Assembly (NCBI GenBank): GCA_949358305.1
Contig: OX442314.1
Coordinates: 41,612,581 to 41,676,580 of the forward strand
From: Strigamia acuminata
Lineage: Eukaryota > Arthropoda > Chilopoda > Geophilomorpha > Linotaeniidae
Length of the DNA stretch: 64,000 nt
Direction of reading: 5' to 3'
Shown piece after piece: positions 21,391-31,300 of the stretch. The translations under genes were made by a program, and so were the position numbers. The notes beneath the pieces were generated by a model. The model worked only from the letters and a program-made list of their open reading frames with translations, was not told the origin of the DNA and did not search any database. Each line of letters begins with the position of its first letter. The first letter of the stretch is position 1.

Positions 21391-21803
21391 TGAAATAAAC
21401 TTGGCATCATGAAATAAACTTGCACGCAGTCATCGGCATATTTTCGTCGACTTTGTTTGTCACTACATATAAAAATGTCCGACACTAATTTTAAACATTG
21501 TAAAGTATAATACAAAAGAAAAAAATTGATTTTAAATATTTCAAATGTTATTTAAGTTACAGTGGATGTATTCCTAACACAGCAAATCAGGTCAGTTTAG
21601 TCACTATTAGAACAGAAGTTAGCAGGGGTTCTTCTATTCGTACAACTTCTTTTCCGTTCGTTTCAGGTTTTACTTACTGACTAATCCAACTCGACATAAA
21701 TGTTCTCAGAGAATGACAAAAAAAATTGTCAGCCATGATGAAATGAAAAGTCAACAATACAAACTCTCTATCGTGACGTGGACGTCCTTCTAATTTCACA
21801 GCT
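21391..21803. promoter_or_regulatory. Spacer between antisense exon and copy C
   Basis: This spacer recurs upstream of B (17,004-17,324) and E (about 38,660-38,989). It contains conserved blocks (TGGATGTATTCC, GGTCAGTTTAG, TTCCGTTCGTTTCAGGTTTTACTTA) and the leader ending TAATTTCACAG before the ATG. If both genes are transcribed it would be a shared upstream region. No core promoter element is certain. Confidence 0.3.
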
Positions 21804-24800
21804 ATGGCGGCTACTGTGAGTGCCGTATTATTTTCCATTATAATTATTATTATTTTCTTCTAAAAATTTCCAATTCGTTAATGGATCCACAAAATTTGTT
21901 AGCAAACAAACAGTAATTAATTAATTGATCAATATTAATCAATTCTTACTGCTATAGAACACGTGCAATCATCGACGAGTTACCCAAAATTACAAAATTT
22001 ACGCTTTCATCTAAAGAATATTTCAATAAAGGTTCGATTTTACATTTTAAATTTACAGATAACGTATTTAAATTAATTCTCCTAAACTATAACATTAGGT
22101 TGGATTCCTTTGACTGACGGCAGGTTACAGAAAAGAGCTGATGTTGTTGTATCCGCGCTTCAAACGAGCATAGCCGACTGCCGAAGAATTTTTAAATCCC
22201 TGTAAGTAGAGTACAGTACGCTACGATAGTAAGCAATACAATGACTTCAATTTGATCTTGTGCTAAAGTGCCGCTGCTCGATTAAAAACTCCGCCTGCGG
22301 ATTACGTGGTATGGCGATTTGGAGACAGCAAACGAATAATTGGTGCTAAGTACACTGCATACGCGAATGCCGAAATAAACGACCAGGAACCAGTGACATT
22401 ACGAAATAGATTTATAAATACATCTCTATCGGAAACCATAGGTACATCAATTCAAACAAACAACTCCAACAAAAACAAATCCATGAGTTGCTATACCCAA
22501 TACGTTCACAATCCACGGCTGAATTTACCGTAGGCTAAAGAAGCTGCAGCGTAGAGCTTTGTGATTATGGAAAGCCCGTCTTCTGTTAAATCAGGGGACC
22601 CAAATTTGTTGTAGTTTGGGGCCCCACGAATCCAGCCTGTGACCATATCTTATTTGATTCTGTTTTTGAAATGGAATTGTTTGTTTATTTCACTTGGTTT
22701 GTAAATTTATCTTTGAATTTGTACCCAAAGCAGGCCCAACCCCAAGTGGAACAACAGGAGTAGCGAGTCCAGGATCGATCTCCCAAACTAGTTCCAGATC
22801 CAGACTAAATGTTGGATGGAAAATGCCAATTTTGGCTGCACCACATTTGTTAAGACATTTGAAATCGAGCAGCAACATACAGCAGAAGCCAGAAAGCTTA
22901 CCGGGATCCGAGTCCAAACTCACGAAGTTGTTGTCCGGTGCTTGGGCAGAGAAAATAAATCCTTTGAGAGTGTCCACGACTACTGGTCTCGACAGTATAT
23001 AGTATCCATTTTTCCTTATTAGATTAAAGTTAATCAAGTTATTGGCTGCTTATTGGCTTTAACAATATTCAGCTACAAGTCCGGCCAATTAGCAGTGTTA
23101 TGGGTCAGAGATATAATGACGGATGAATTAATAGTTGGAATGGTCTTTGACTTAGATGGGTTCTTTATCGGAACTTGCATTAGAGATAAATACGTCACAG
23201 GCTACCTACCGAATGGGGAAATATTGTAAGTGATTTGGTTGTTAAGTCCCAGAGTTGAAAAATTCTGTACATATTATGGCGCAGTTTGAAGGAATTTTTA
23301 ATTTTACACCACCTCGACCCATTTTTACACACTTTTACCACTCTAGACCTAAATTTAGACATTTTTACACATACTGGGCCCGTTTTAGATTTTTTTTACT
23401 CAGTGTAGACTATCAACTAGTGAGAAAAAATTTGCCGGAGCAGATAGGGGTCTGCAATCAGCCCCTGGATTAATGAAAGACAAACATTAAATTTTTCAGG
23501 TTTCGTTCTACCCCTGAAGGTGGAATGATAATTACTGATCCCACTAAGGGTGAATATATGATTTGGAAAGGACTGCCTCCCTGGAACGAAAAAAACGTGC
23601 TCGAGATGATAGTAAATAATAAAAAGTTTCAATTTAACTCGTTCTGCATTGGTCGGAATTATCAACAATTTCAGCTATCCGAGAATGTAACGTTTCGGTA
23701 TATGGGAATCACAAGCCACACGATAGTGTACACATCTAAAGTAGACAATTTTTGCTTCAATGTGAGGTTGGCCAGCTCAACTGAAAGAGATCCAGAAGAG
23801 AGTCAAGTCGCAGGCTATCCTAGCAAACAAGTCAAATGCGAAGAAACCAGCAAAACAACACCAAGCTTCGCAATGAATACGCAAGAAATAATACCACCCG
23901 CCTTAGAAGACAACTTTAATTTGAAAAATAAATATAGCGAATTAAAGACAATAAAGAAAAACATACAGTGAAAGCATTTGATTTTGATTTTTTATATCAA
24001 AGTTAGAAACAATTTATTCTTTTCTTTTATTCATATTAGTTTGTTGTTCCAAAAGATGGACACATTGTTTTCGCTGTTTTTTCATCTGCAGGCGATTAAA
24101 GGTAACAATAATTGTGGTAATCTCTCATAGATGTATTATTAAATTCCTCTTCTCCCCGAATTCAGATGCTGGCTCAAAAAGTGAAACTGTGTAAAATATT
24201 ATCAGCAACTCTTTAAAATTTAACAACTTGATGAAATTTACGTATAATTACAGCCAGGCTTCTCCCAAGTTGGGACACCCAACTCTTGCACCCAAAATCC
24301 GCGAGGCAATAATTTGTCCACTTATACTCAAGCAGCAGATAATTTATGAAAAAGCTCGTTTGGAAGCAGCAGCAACTCAAGGACTCGGTAGTAGACAGGC
24401 AAATAATAGTGAAATGGATATGAAAAATGTTTATATTTTTAATTAGAAGCTAACCGTTCCGTTACGACCAAAACATGGCTGCAATGTAATTGTAGCAGTA
24501 ACGAAATTCCCATTTTGTCTGATATTGAAATTAAAGAATTCGTGGAAACCAGAGCACCATCTAAACAAATGCTAATCATTTGCATCATAAATTCCAAGTA
24601 ATGTTAGATATTACTAGCCACATTCATAAAGTAATGTTTAACTTGCAATTAAACATGTTTTGTTGTTTTCTTGTGCCTACGGCGACTGAAAAACCGACTA
24701 AATCGGCCGCCATTTTTGAAGTTGGATCAAAAGAAGCAGTTTTAATAGCAATTTAAATTTATTGTTTAAAATGCTGTTTAGCCTAAATTACTTTGTAAAT

Positions 24801-25367
24801 GCGGCTACTGTTTATTATGAATTTCTTTTTCTCTTTTCTTCGAACAAAGAACTCCAGTTTCTGAAGTCGAGGAAATGCTGGGTGAAATGTATCATGCTCA
24901 GCGTAAAAAGCACAAGAGGCCTTGTATTCAGGTGCATAACTTTGATTTTTTTGTGTGAAATGAAAAAGGGAAAAAAACCTTTTCAATATGAAATTTTTAG
25001 TTGCCGTTGGACAGTTTCCGACTGCTCAAGTACGATGTTGCTTCTGCTGTCAATGGTACAGAGAGAACAGTGCCGTGGCTCGTTGAAAAATACCAAGTTG
25101 TCGATAACATGGTTATGGTAGGGTTATTATATCGAAAGAAAAAATATATATTTAAATGGTTTTGATTGGCAGATGTTTTTGAAAAGTAAACTTTTATTCT
25201 GCAATTTTAATTTCAATGGCTACGGATTAGATCAGCACAACTTTCTCAAAGAAATTAGTCGTTCGTTTGATTCGGCTAAAAAAGAAAACTATTTGCCGTC
25301 AGATTTTAAGTTTGGGTCAAGTTTTGTATATTCGGGAATTCAACAATCAACGCAAGACACCGATTGA
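21804..25367 (+). pseudogene. C3orf20/FAM194-like gene, copy C (nonsense in exon 5)
   Basis: Exons: 21,804 (first ATG); 21,958-22,031; 22,099-22,201; 22,269 to about 22,533; 22,734 onward; 23,093-23,225; 23,500-23,611; 23,675-23,967; 24,040-24,101; 24,166-24,190; 24,254-24,387; 24,447-24,597; 24,850-24,931; 25,001-25,117; 25,173-25,367. Exon 5 has TAG at 23,000-23,002 where A and B have TTG (Leu). The first exon also runs into TAA because of indels in an ATT-rich run. Exons 6-15 keep frame and phase. The 3' exons carry substitutions but no stops, so decay is recent. D shares the TAG. Confidence 0.55.
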
Positions 25368-25852
25368 ATTTTTAATTTGTAAACGAGAAATAAATGTCTG
25401 CAATAAAAATCTAGGACGTTCGTTTACTATAATAAATAGATTGGAAAATATAATTTTCTGTGTTTCAATCATTTCTGAAAATCCACATTAATCTTGATTC
25501 TCAGTTCTCAGTAAGGAAAAAGTTTCTCCAAATGTTTTTATTTTTTTGAATTTCATAACAGTTATTTTGTGATGTATTTTCAAAAGTGTACCAATAAGTA
25601 GCTTTTTCAGGGTTTGCTTTAAATTAGTCGTTCTTTTGATTCGGCTCAAAAAGGAAATTATTTGCTGTGGGATTTTAAATTTGGGTCAAGTTTGAATATT
25701 CGGCAATTCCACAACCGATGCCAAAAAGACCAATTGGCGTTTCTGGGTAAAGTTTTTCACTTTTCGCCAATTTAACAATCGACTCAAGACACACCAATTG
25801 AAGTTTCAATTTAATAAGAAAACACCGGCTAAATCGAACACCCATGTTGTCC
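25368..25852 (+). pseudogene. Spacer with truncated antisense exon and exon-15 fragment
   Basis: After copy C the sequence follows the B-C spacer to about 25,622, including the C-terminal part of the antisense exon. It then jumps into a partial last exon of the tandem gene (25,627-25,830: GTCGTTCTTTTGATTCGGC, then AAACCGATGCC-type sequence). A short junction resembling exon 12 (CCCATGTTGTCC) follows before the inserted element. This is a rearrangement scar, not a working gene. Confidence 0.55.
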
Positions 25853-25859
25853 GCCCAGG

Positions 25860-26130
25860 AGAAAAAGGTTCTGCAGAATTCTGCATGTTGTGCAGAAAAA
25901 TTTTCTTCAGAAAAACTTACCAAATTCTGCAGAATTCTTCAGAAAAATGTTAACCTTTTCTGCAGAAAAAAGTACCAAATTCTGCAGAATTCTGCAGAAA
26001 AAAGTACCAAATTCTGCAGAATTCTGCAGAAAAATGTTAACCTTTTCTGCAGAAAAAAGTACCAAATTCTGCAGAATTCTGCAGAAAAATGTTAACCTTT
26101 TCTGCAGAATATCTGCAGAATTCTGGAAAA
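25860..26130. repeat. Tandem palindrome array, left
   Basis: Copies of TTCTGCAGAATTCTGCAGAA separated by AAAAGTACCAAA or AAATGTTAACCTT spacers. The core CTGCAGAATTCTGCAG reads the same on both strands. Unit spacing is about 30-60 bases and several copies are identical, pointing to recent local amplification. Confidence 0.9.
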
Positions 26131-26339
26131 AAATAGATTTACATACTTGTTATACATTGTAAATGTAAAGGTAGATGGATTTTACACTAACTCAAATTTT
26201 TTTGCACTAGCTATTTAGCTATTTAGTTTCTTTTACAACCCATATTCAAGAATTAGTTTTCATTGTTATTAGCACAAATTGCATGTTTTACCGACATTTT
26301 TATTTATCTTTATTTAAATCTTTTTTTTTTCTTACCACG

Positions 26340-26412
26340 ACCTCTGCTGGAATTGAACCTGGGATCCATTGTTCTAAAGACCAGTGCTCTATCCACTAGG
26401 CTTGTATAGCTT
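26340..26412 (-). mobile_element. tRNA-derived SINE head
   Basis: On the minus strand, 26,400-26,385 reads CCTAGTGGATAGAGCA, an A-box-like D arm, and 26,359-26,349 reads GGTTCAATTCC, matching the pol III B box GGTTCRANYCC. The spacing (about 40 bases) fits a tRNA. The anticodon arm is degenerate and would give TTA, so a functional tRNA is unlikely. Downstream on the minus strand is an A-rich tail (A runs, then AAATAAAGATAAATAAA, about 26,330-26,300). This is a SINE or a tRNA pseudogene. Confidence 0.55.
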
Positions 26413-26879
26413 ATACTATTTGAATGCATAACTTCTCTTATATAGTTACTTTTTCCGAAATGGTTTTAAATTTTCAAATAGTCTCAGCTTTAAGTAAAAA
26501 GCTTAAATAAATATAAGTTTAATTTAAAGAAGTTGTAAATGTTTATATGTGTATTAAAGGAACTAAATGCGTCCATTCGGAAAATTTGATTTGAACTAAA
26601 AAGAATGCATCTTTTTGTTTAAAATTTCTGCGTAACTTTGCAGAAATGGAGAAGGAATAAATTCTGCACTTCATTCGGCGTCGAGGGATAGCCAATCGCA
26701 AAAATCCCGTACGAGATTTTGAAATCCTTGAAGATTTCATAAGATTTCAAGGATTTTGAAATCCAAAATCTTTGCCTGTGCGAGATTTCCAGCTCGATTT
26801 GCTAGAATTTACACCAAATTGCAAGACAATTTTCTAAGATTTCCACGATTTCTAGGATTTCCAGGATTTCATGAAATTT

Positions 26880-27010
26880 CAAAGATTTCCAGGATTTCCA
26901 GGATTTCATGAGATTTTAAGGATTTCCAGGATTTCATGAGATTTTAAGGATTTCCAGGATTTCATGAGATTTTAAGGATTTCCAGGATTTCATGAGATTT
27001 CAAGGATTTT
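26880..27010. repeat. Minisatellite GGATTTCCAGGATTTCATGA
   Basis: There are about four copies of a 28-bp unit GATTTCCAGGATTTCATGAG plus ATTTTAAG. Flanking it on both sides is a longer direct repeat (TTTGAAATCCAAAATCTTTG then CCTG-GCGAGATTTCCAGC) near 26,750-26,792 and 27,008-27,045. Confidence 0.8.
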
Positions 27011-27082
27011 GAAATCCAAAATCTTTGCCTGTACGAGATTTCCAGCATTGGCAACCCTTTCGGTCGGCATACAATTATTCTG

Positions 27083-27335
27083 CACAATTCTGCAGAAAAA
27101 AAAGATTTTCTAGCAAATTTTTTCGGCTAGCATTTTTTCTGCAGAATTCTGCAGAGAGAAAAAAAATTTTCTTGCAAAATTTTTCGGTTGCCAATTTTTC
27201 TGCAGATTTCTGCAGAGAAAAAAAATTTCTGGCAAATTTTTTCAACTGGAAATTTTTCTGCAGAATTCTGCAGAAAAAAAAAGATTTTCTGCAGAAATTT
27301 TTCTGCTGGCAAACTTTCTGCAGAATTCTGCAGAT
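27083..27335. repeat. Tandem palindrome array, right
   Basis: This has the same CTGCAGAATTCTGCAG palindrome as the left array, here in units of about 55 bases separated by A-rich and T-rich arms (AAAAAAAGATTTTCT, GCAAATTTTTTC, TCGGCTAGCATT). Because the core is palindromic, the array is open on both strands and yields meaningless frames rich in FCRILQ-type residues. Confidence 0.9.
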
Positions 27336-27350
27336 TTTTTTTACCTGGGC

Positions 27351-28226
27351 GATATTGAAATTGAAGAATACGTGGAAGCCAGAGCACCATCTAAACAAAT
27401 GCTAATCATTTGCATCATAAATTCCACGTAATGTTAGATATTACTAGCCTAATTCATAAAATAATTGTTAACTTGCAATTAAACATGTTTTGTTGTTTTG
27501 TTTTGCCCACTGGGACTGAAAACCGACTAAATCGGCCGCCATTTTTGAAGTTGGATCAAGAGAAGCAGTTTTAAAAGCAATTTAAAAATATTGTTTAAAA
27601 TGCTGTTTAGTCTAAATTACTTTGCAAATGCGGCTACTGTGTATTACGAATTTCTTTTTCTCTTTTCTTCGAACAAAGAACTCCAGTTTCTGAAGTCGAG
27701 GAAATGCTGGGCGAAATGTATCATGCTCAGCATAAAAAGCACATGAGGGCTTGTATTCAGGTGCATAACTTTGATTTTTCTGTGCGAAATGAAAAGGAAA
27801 AAAATGCGTTTTCAATTTGAAATGTTCAGGTGCCGTTGGACAGTTATCGACTGCTCAGATACGACGTTGCTTCTGCTGTGAATGGTACAGAGAGAACAGT
27901 GCCGTGGCTCGTTGAAAAATACCAAGTTGTCGATAACATGGTTATGGTATGGTTATTATATCGAAAGAAAAAAGTTACATTAAAATTGTTTTGATTGACA
28001 GATGTTTTTGAAAGGTAAACTTTTATTCTGCAATTTTTATTTCAATGGGTACGGATTAGATCAGCAGAACTTTCTCAAAGAAATTAGTTGTTGTTTTGAT
28101 TCGGCTCAAAAAGGAAATTATTTGCCGTCAGATTTTAAATTTGGGTCAAGTTTTGTATATTCACCAATTCCAGAACCGATGCCAAAAACATCGACGCAAG
28201 ACACACCGATTAAAGTTTCAATTTAA
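27351..28226 (+). pseudogene. 3' fragment of tandem gene (copy 0')
   Basis: Exon 12 starts inside at 27,351 (cut by the GCCCAGG element) and ends 27,427. Exons 13-15 are 27,679-27,760, 27,830-27,946 and 28,002-28,226. From about 27,440 it is almost identical to copy 0, except for about 48 bases missing in the last exon (between AAAACATCG and ACGCAAGAC), which keeps the frame. There are no exons 1-11, so it is a broken copy. The adjacent 3' flank (CTGTTTGCACA) is the target of copia element 2. Confidence 0.65.
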
Positions 28227-28323
28227 TAAGAAAACACCGCTGTTTTGCTGTTTTGCTTTATTGTTTTTGTTGCTAGTAGTTGTTAGAAGTTTTGAAATAA
28301 AAGAACACCTTTCTGTTTGCACA

Positions 28324-31300
28324 TGTTGTAGTTTTAAGGATTGGGGAAGATTGATGTTGGAAGACACAAAAACTTGACCACACCGTATAAGGGTTACTAC
28401 GAAAGTCCCGTTACAATTTTATTCAAACGTTAAAGACGCTGAACGCCAGGTGGCGCTCTTACAAAAGTGTCATCACAGAATCTCATATTTCAACACTCCC
28501 ACTCTTTGATGACAGGCAAAAAAAAATAACGCAATAAAAAGGTTTAAAAAGGTGTACAAAAATATTATGAAATAAACAATCCCATTTTACTAGTACACCA
28601 CTTGTGCTTTTCTTTTGGTAGTCCTTTGGTGAGGACATCGGCAACCATATCTTCTGTTCCAATGAACTTCACATTAATGTGCCCATTTTTAATAATCTCG
28701 CGAACAAAATGGTGTTTAATATCGATGTGCTTCGTCCGCTGATGGTAGACTGCATTTTTGGAAAGCTTCAATGCACCTTGGTTGTCGGAGTATATGGTCA
28801 AAGGTTTTTCGTAGTTTGCCAGCTTTAGTTCGGTAATGGCTCTCTTCAACCATACAGCTTCTTTTGAGGACATTGAAAGTGACATGTATTCCGCTTCGGT
28901 CGTGGATTCAGCAACAGTCGGTTGTCGCTTGCTTGACCAACTTATGGCCGCTCCTGAGCATATGAATGCGTACCCAGTTGTTGATCGTCGCGTGTCTAAA
29001 CAGCCTGCGTGGTCCGCGTCGGTGTAGCCATATATTCTGGAATCCTGTGAGGTGCCATATTTTAATTTCATGTCCATTGTCCCCTTCAGGTACCTCATAA
29101 TTCTTTTGACAGCAATCCAATGTTGTTGTCCAAAGTTTGCATTAAACCTGCTCACAACTCCCACAGCTTGGGCTATGTCAGGTCTTGTGGCTTGTGCAGC
29201 GTATAAAAGGCTGCCAACTGCTTCTTGGTAGGGCACCTTGCTCATTTCCCCCCTCTCTCGAGCATTCTTCGGCGCCATGGAGCTGAGGAGCTTGACGGTG
29301 GAATCAATTGGCGTCGAAACGGGGTTGCAATCCGGCATTTCAAATCGTATCAGCATCTTCTTGATGTATCCAGACTGATCCAAACTAATCGTTTTCCTGG
29401 CTCTGTCCCGTGTAAACTTGATTCCAAGGCAATAGTGGGCTTCTCCAAAGTCTTTCATGTGGAATTTCAATAAAAGTGCATCTTTCACTCGCTTTTTGAG
29501 CTCGAAAACGCTCGAGAAGATGAGCAAATCGTCGACGTACACAGCAACAATAACAAGTCCTCCCTTTTCTCGCAGGAAATAAACGCAACAATCAAAGTCA
29601 GAGCGCGTAAGCCCAATTTCCAAAAGGCCCTTGTCGAGAAGTTCGTACCACGCTCGTCCAGCTTGCTTCAGCCCGTACAGCGCTTTCTTCAAACGACAAT
29701 ATTTGTTTTTTGTGCTCGGTGTCTGCTTGAGTCCTTCGGGTTGCTTCATGAATATTTCTTCCTTCAACTGTCTGTGGAGAAAGGCTGTGACCGCGTCCAT
29801 TTGGTCAATGTCCCAGTCATTTGCAGCTGCCATTGCCAAAAGCATCCGCAGGGTGGTATAACGCACAACAGGAGAGAAAGTCTCATCATAATCAATGCCG
29901 CTTACTTGCGAGCATCCACGTGCAACTAGTCTGGCTTTATATCGTTCTAGTGCTCCATCTGCTGTCGTCTTGATTCGAAACACCCATCGGCACGTAATTG
30001 GTTTTCGTCCAGCAGGCAGATCCACAAGTTCCCAAGTGCCACACTTATCGAGTGAATCCAGTTCTTGCTGCAAAGCTATCTGCCATTGGTCTGCATCTGG
30101 TCTCTTCATTGCTTCGCTGTATGACTCGGGGTCGTCGCTGAGCAGCTCCATTGCCGCCTGGAAGACGTATTCTTCTGCAGGAAATCGTCGAGGAGGTCCA
30201 CAGTTTCGTTTTGGACGTCCTTGCTGCACTTCAGGTTCGGCCACATCTTCATTTTCATCCTCCGAGTCGGAAATGACGAGATCAATCGCTTCTGCCAGTT
30301 CGATTGGATCCACAGGGTTGTCCACGACTTGTATTTCATCGTGACATGGATCCGGTTCTGGGGGCTCGACAGTTTCCTCGTTTTCCGTAACTGATGGCGT
30401 CAAAACATCGCCACCGCTCTCAATTGACACTGAAAATTCAAAAAACGGATTATTAATTTGGTCGGAAATGAACATTGGGTCGGCGCGTGCGTTCTCGTCG
30501 AAAACAACATCTCGTGATACGGTAATTAGCTTTGTTGTAGTGTCAATCAGTCTATATCCTTTTGTCGTGTCGCAATATCCCACAAAAGTCAACTTTTTGC
30601 TCTTTGCGTCCCACTTTTTGCGTTTTTGCGTTGGCACATGAACATGCGCATCACAACCAAAAGTCCGAAAATAACTGATGTCCGGCACTGCACCGCTCCA
30701 CGCTTCTTCCGGTGTCATTTCAGGAACCGCTGCTGTTGGTGAACGATTTTTAAGATGTGCTGCAGTTACGATGGCTTCACCCCAATACTCGTTGCCAAGC
30801 GACGCGTCTTGCAGCATTGACCTCGCTCTTTCGACCAGCGTTCGGTTCGCTCGTTCCGCCGCTCCGTTCTGCTGACTCGAGTAGGGCACTGTGAACTCGT
30901 GCACAATCCCGGATTTCTTCATGTAGTCCCTGAAGTCGCCATTCACATACTCGGTCCCGTTGTCCGTTCGTAGGCGCTTAATCGCACATCCAGTTTGTTT
31001 TTCAACCTGCGCCTTAAAATCTAAAAACTTGGAAAAGACTTCATTTTTATGTTTAAGCAGGTATACAAAGGTTTTTCTGGAATAATCATCGATAAATGTC
31101 AAAAAATATCTGGCCCCGCCCATCGTACTCGTCGCCATTGACCCGCACACGTCGGAATGTATCAGTTCCAATATTTGGTCAGAGCGCGGCGTTTTGCTGC
31201 TTGGAAAAGGGGCACGGTGCTGCTTTCCCTTCATACACGGTTCACACACTTTATTCGAGTCAGATGACTTAACAATATTGAAACCGTTTACCATATTTTG

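Larger units (their letters stand above)
25853..27350. mobile_element. GCCCAGG-ended element with palindrome arrays (1.5 kb)
   Basis: It begins GCCCAGGAGAAAAAGG and ends TTTTTTTTACCTGGGC, so the ends GCCCAGG/CCTGGGC are inverted. It splits exon 12 of the tandem gene between TTGTCC and GATATTG; removing it restores the uninterrupted exon, with at most a 2-bp (CG) duplication. Both flanks of its interior are arrays built on the perfect palindrome CTGCAGAATTCTGCAG (25,860-26,130 and 27,083-27,335). The centre holds a tRNA-derived SINE and a GGATTTC minisatellite. There is no transposase. Short terminal repeats plus tandem subterminal palindromes suggest a non-autonomous DNA transposon of unknown superfamily. 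Confidence 0.6.

Noticed and set aside
25844-26162. Open frames with repeated FCRILQK or NSAEF peptides
   Set aside because: Translation of a palindromic tandem array that is open on both strands; no protein-like composition.
26340-26412. Functional tRNA gene
   Set aside because: The boxes are recognisable but the acceptor and anticodon stems do not pair well and the anticodon would be TTA with an A-rich tail following, so SINE or pseudogene is better.
25860-27335. Possible CRISPR array because of regularly spaced repeats
   Set aside because: Eukaryotic context; the spacers are themselves repeated and the units are palindromic transposon or satellite repeats, with no cas genes.
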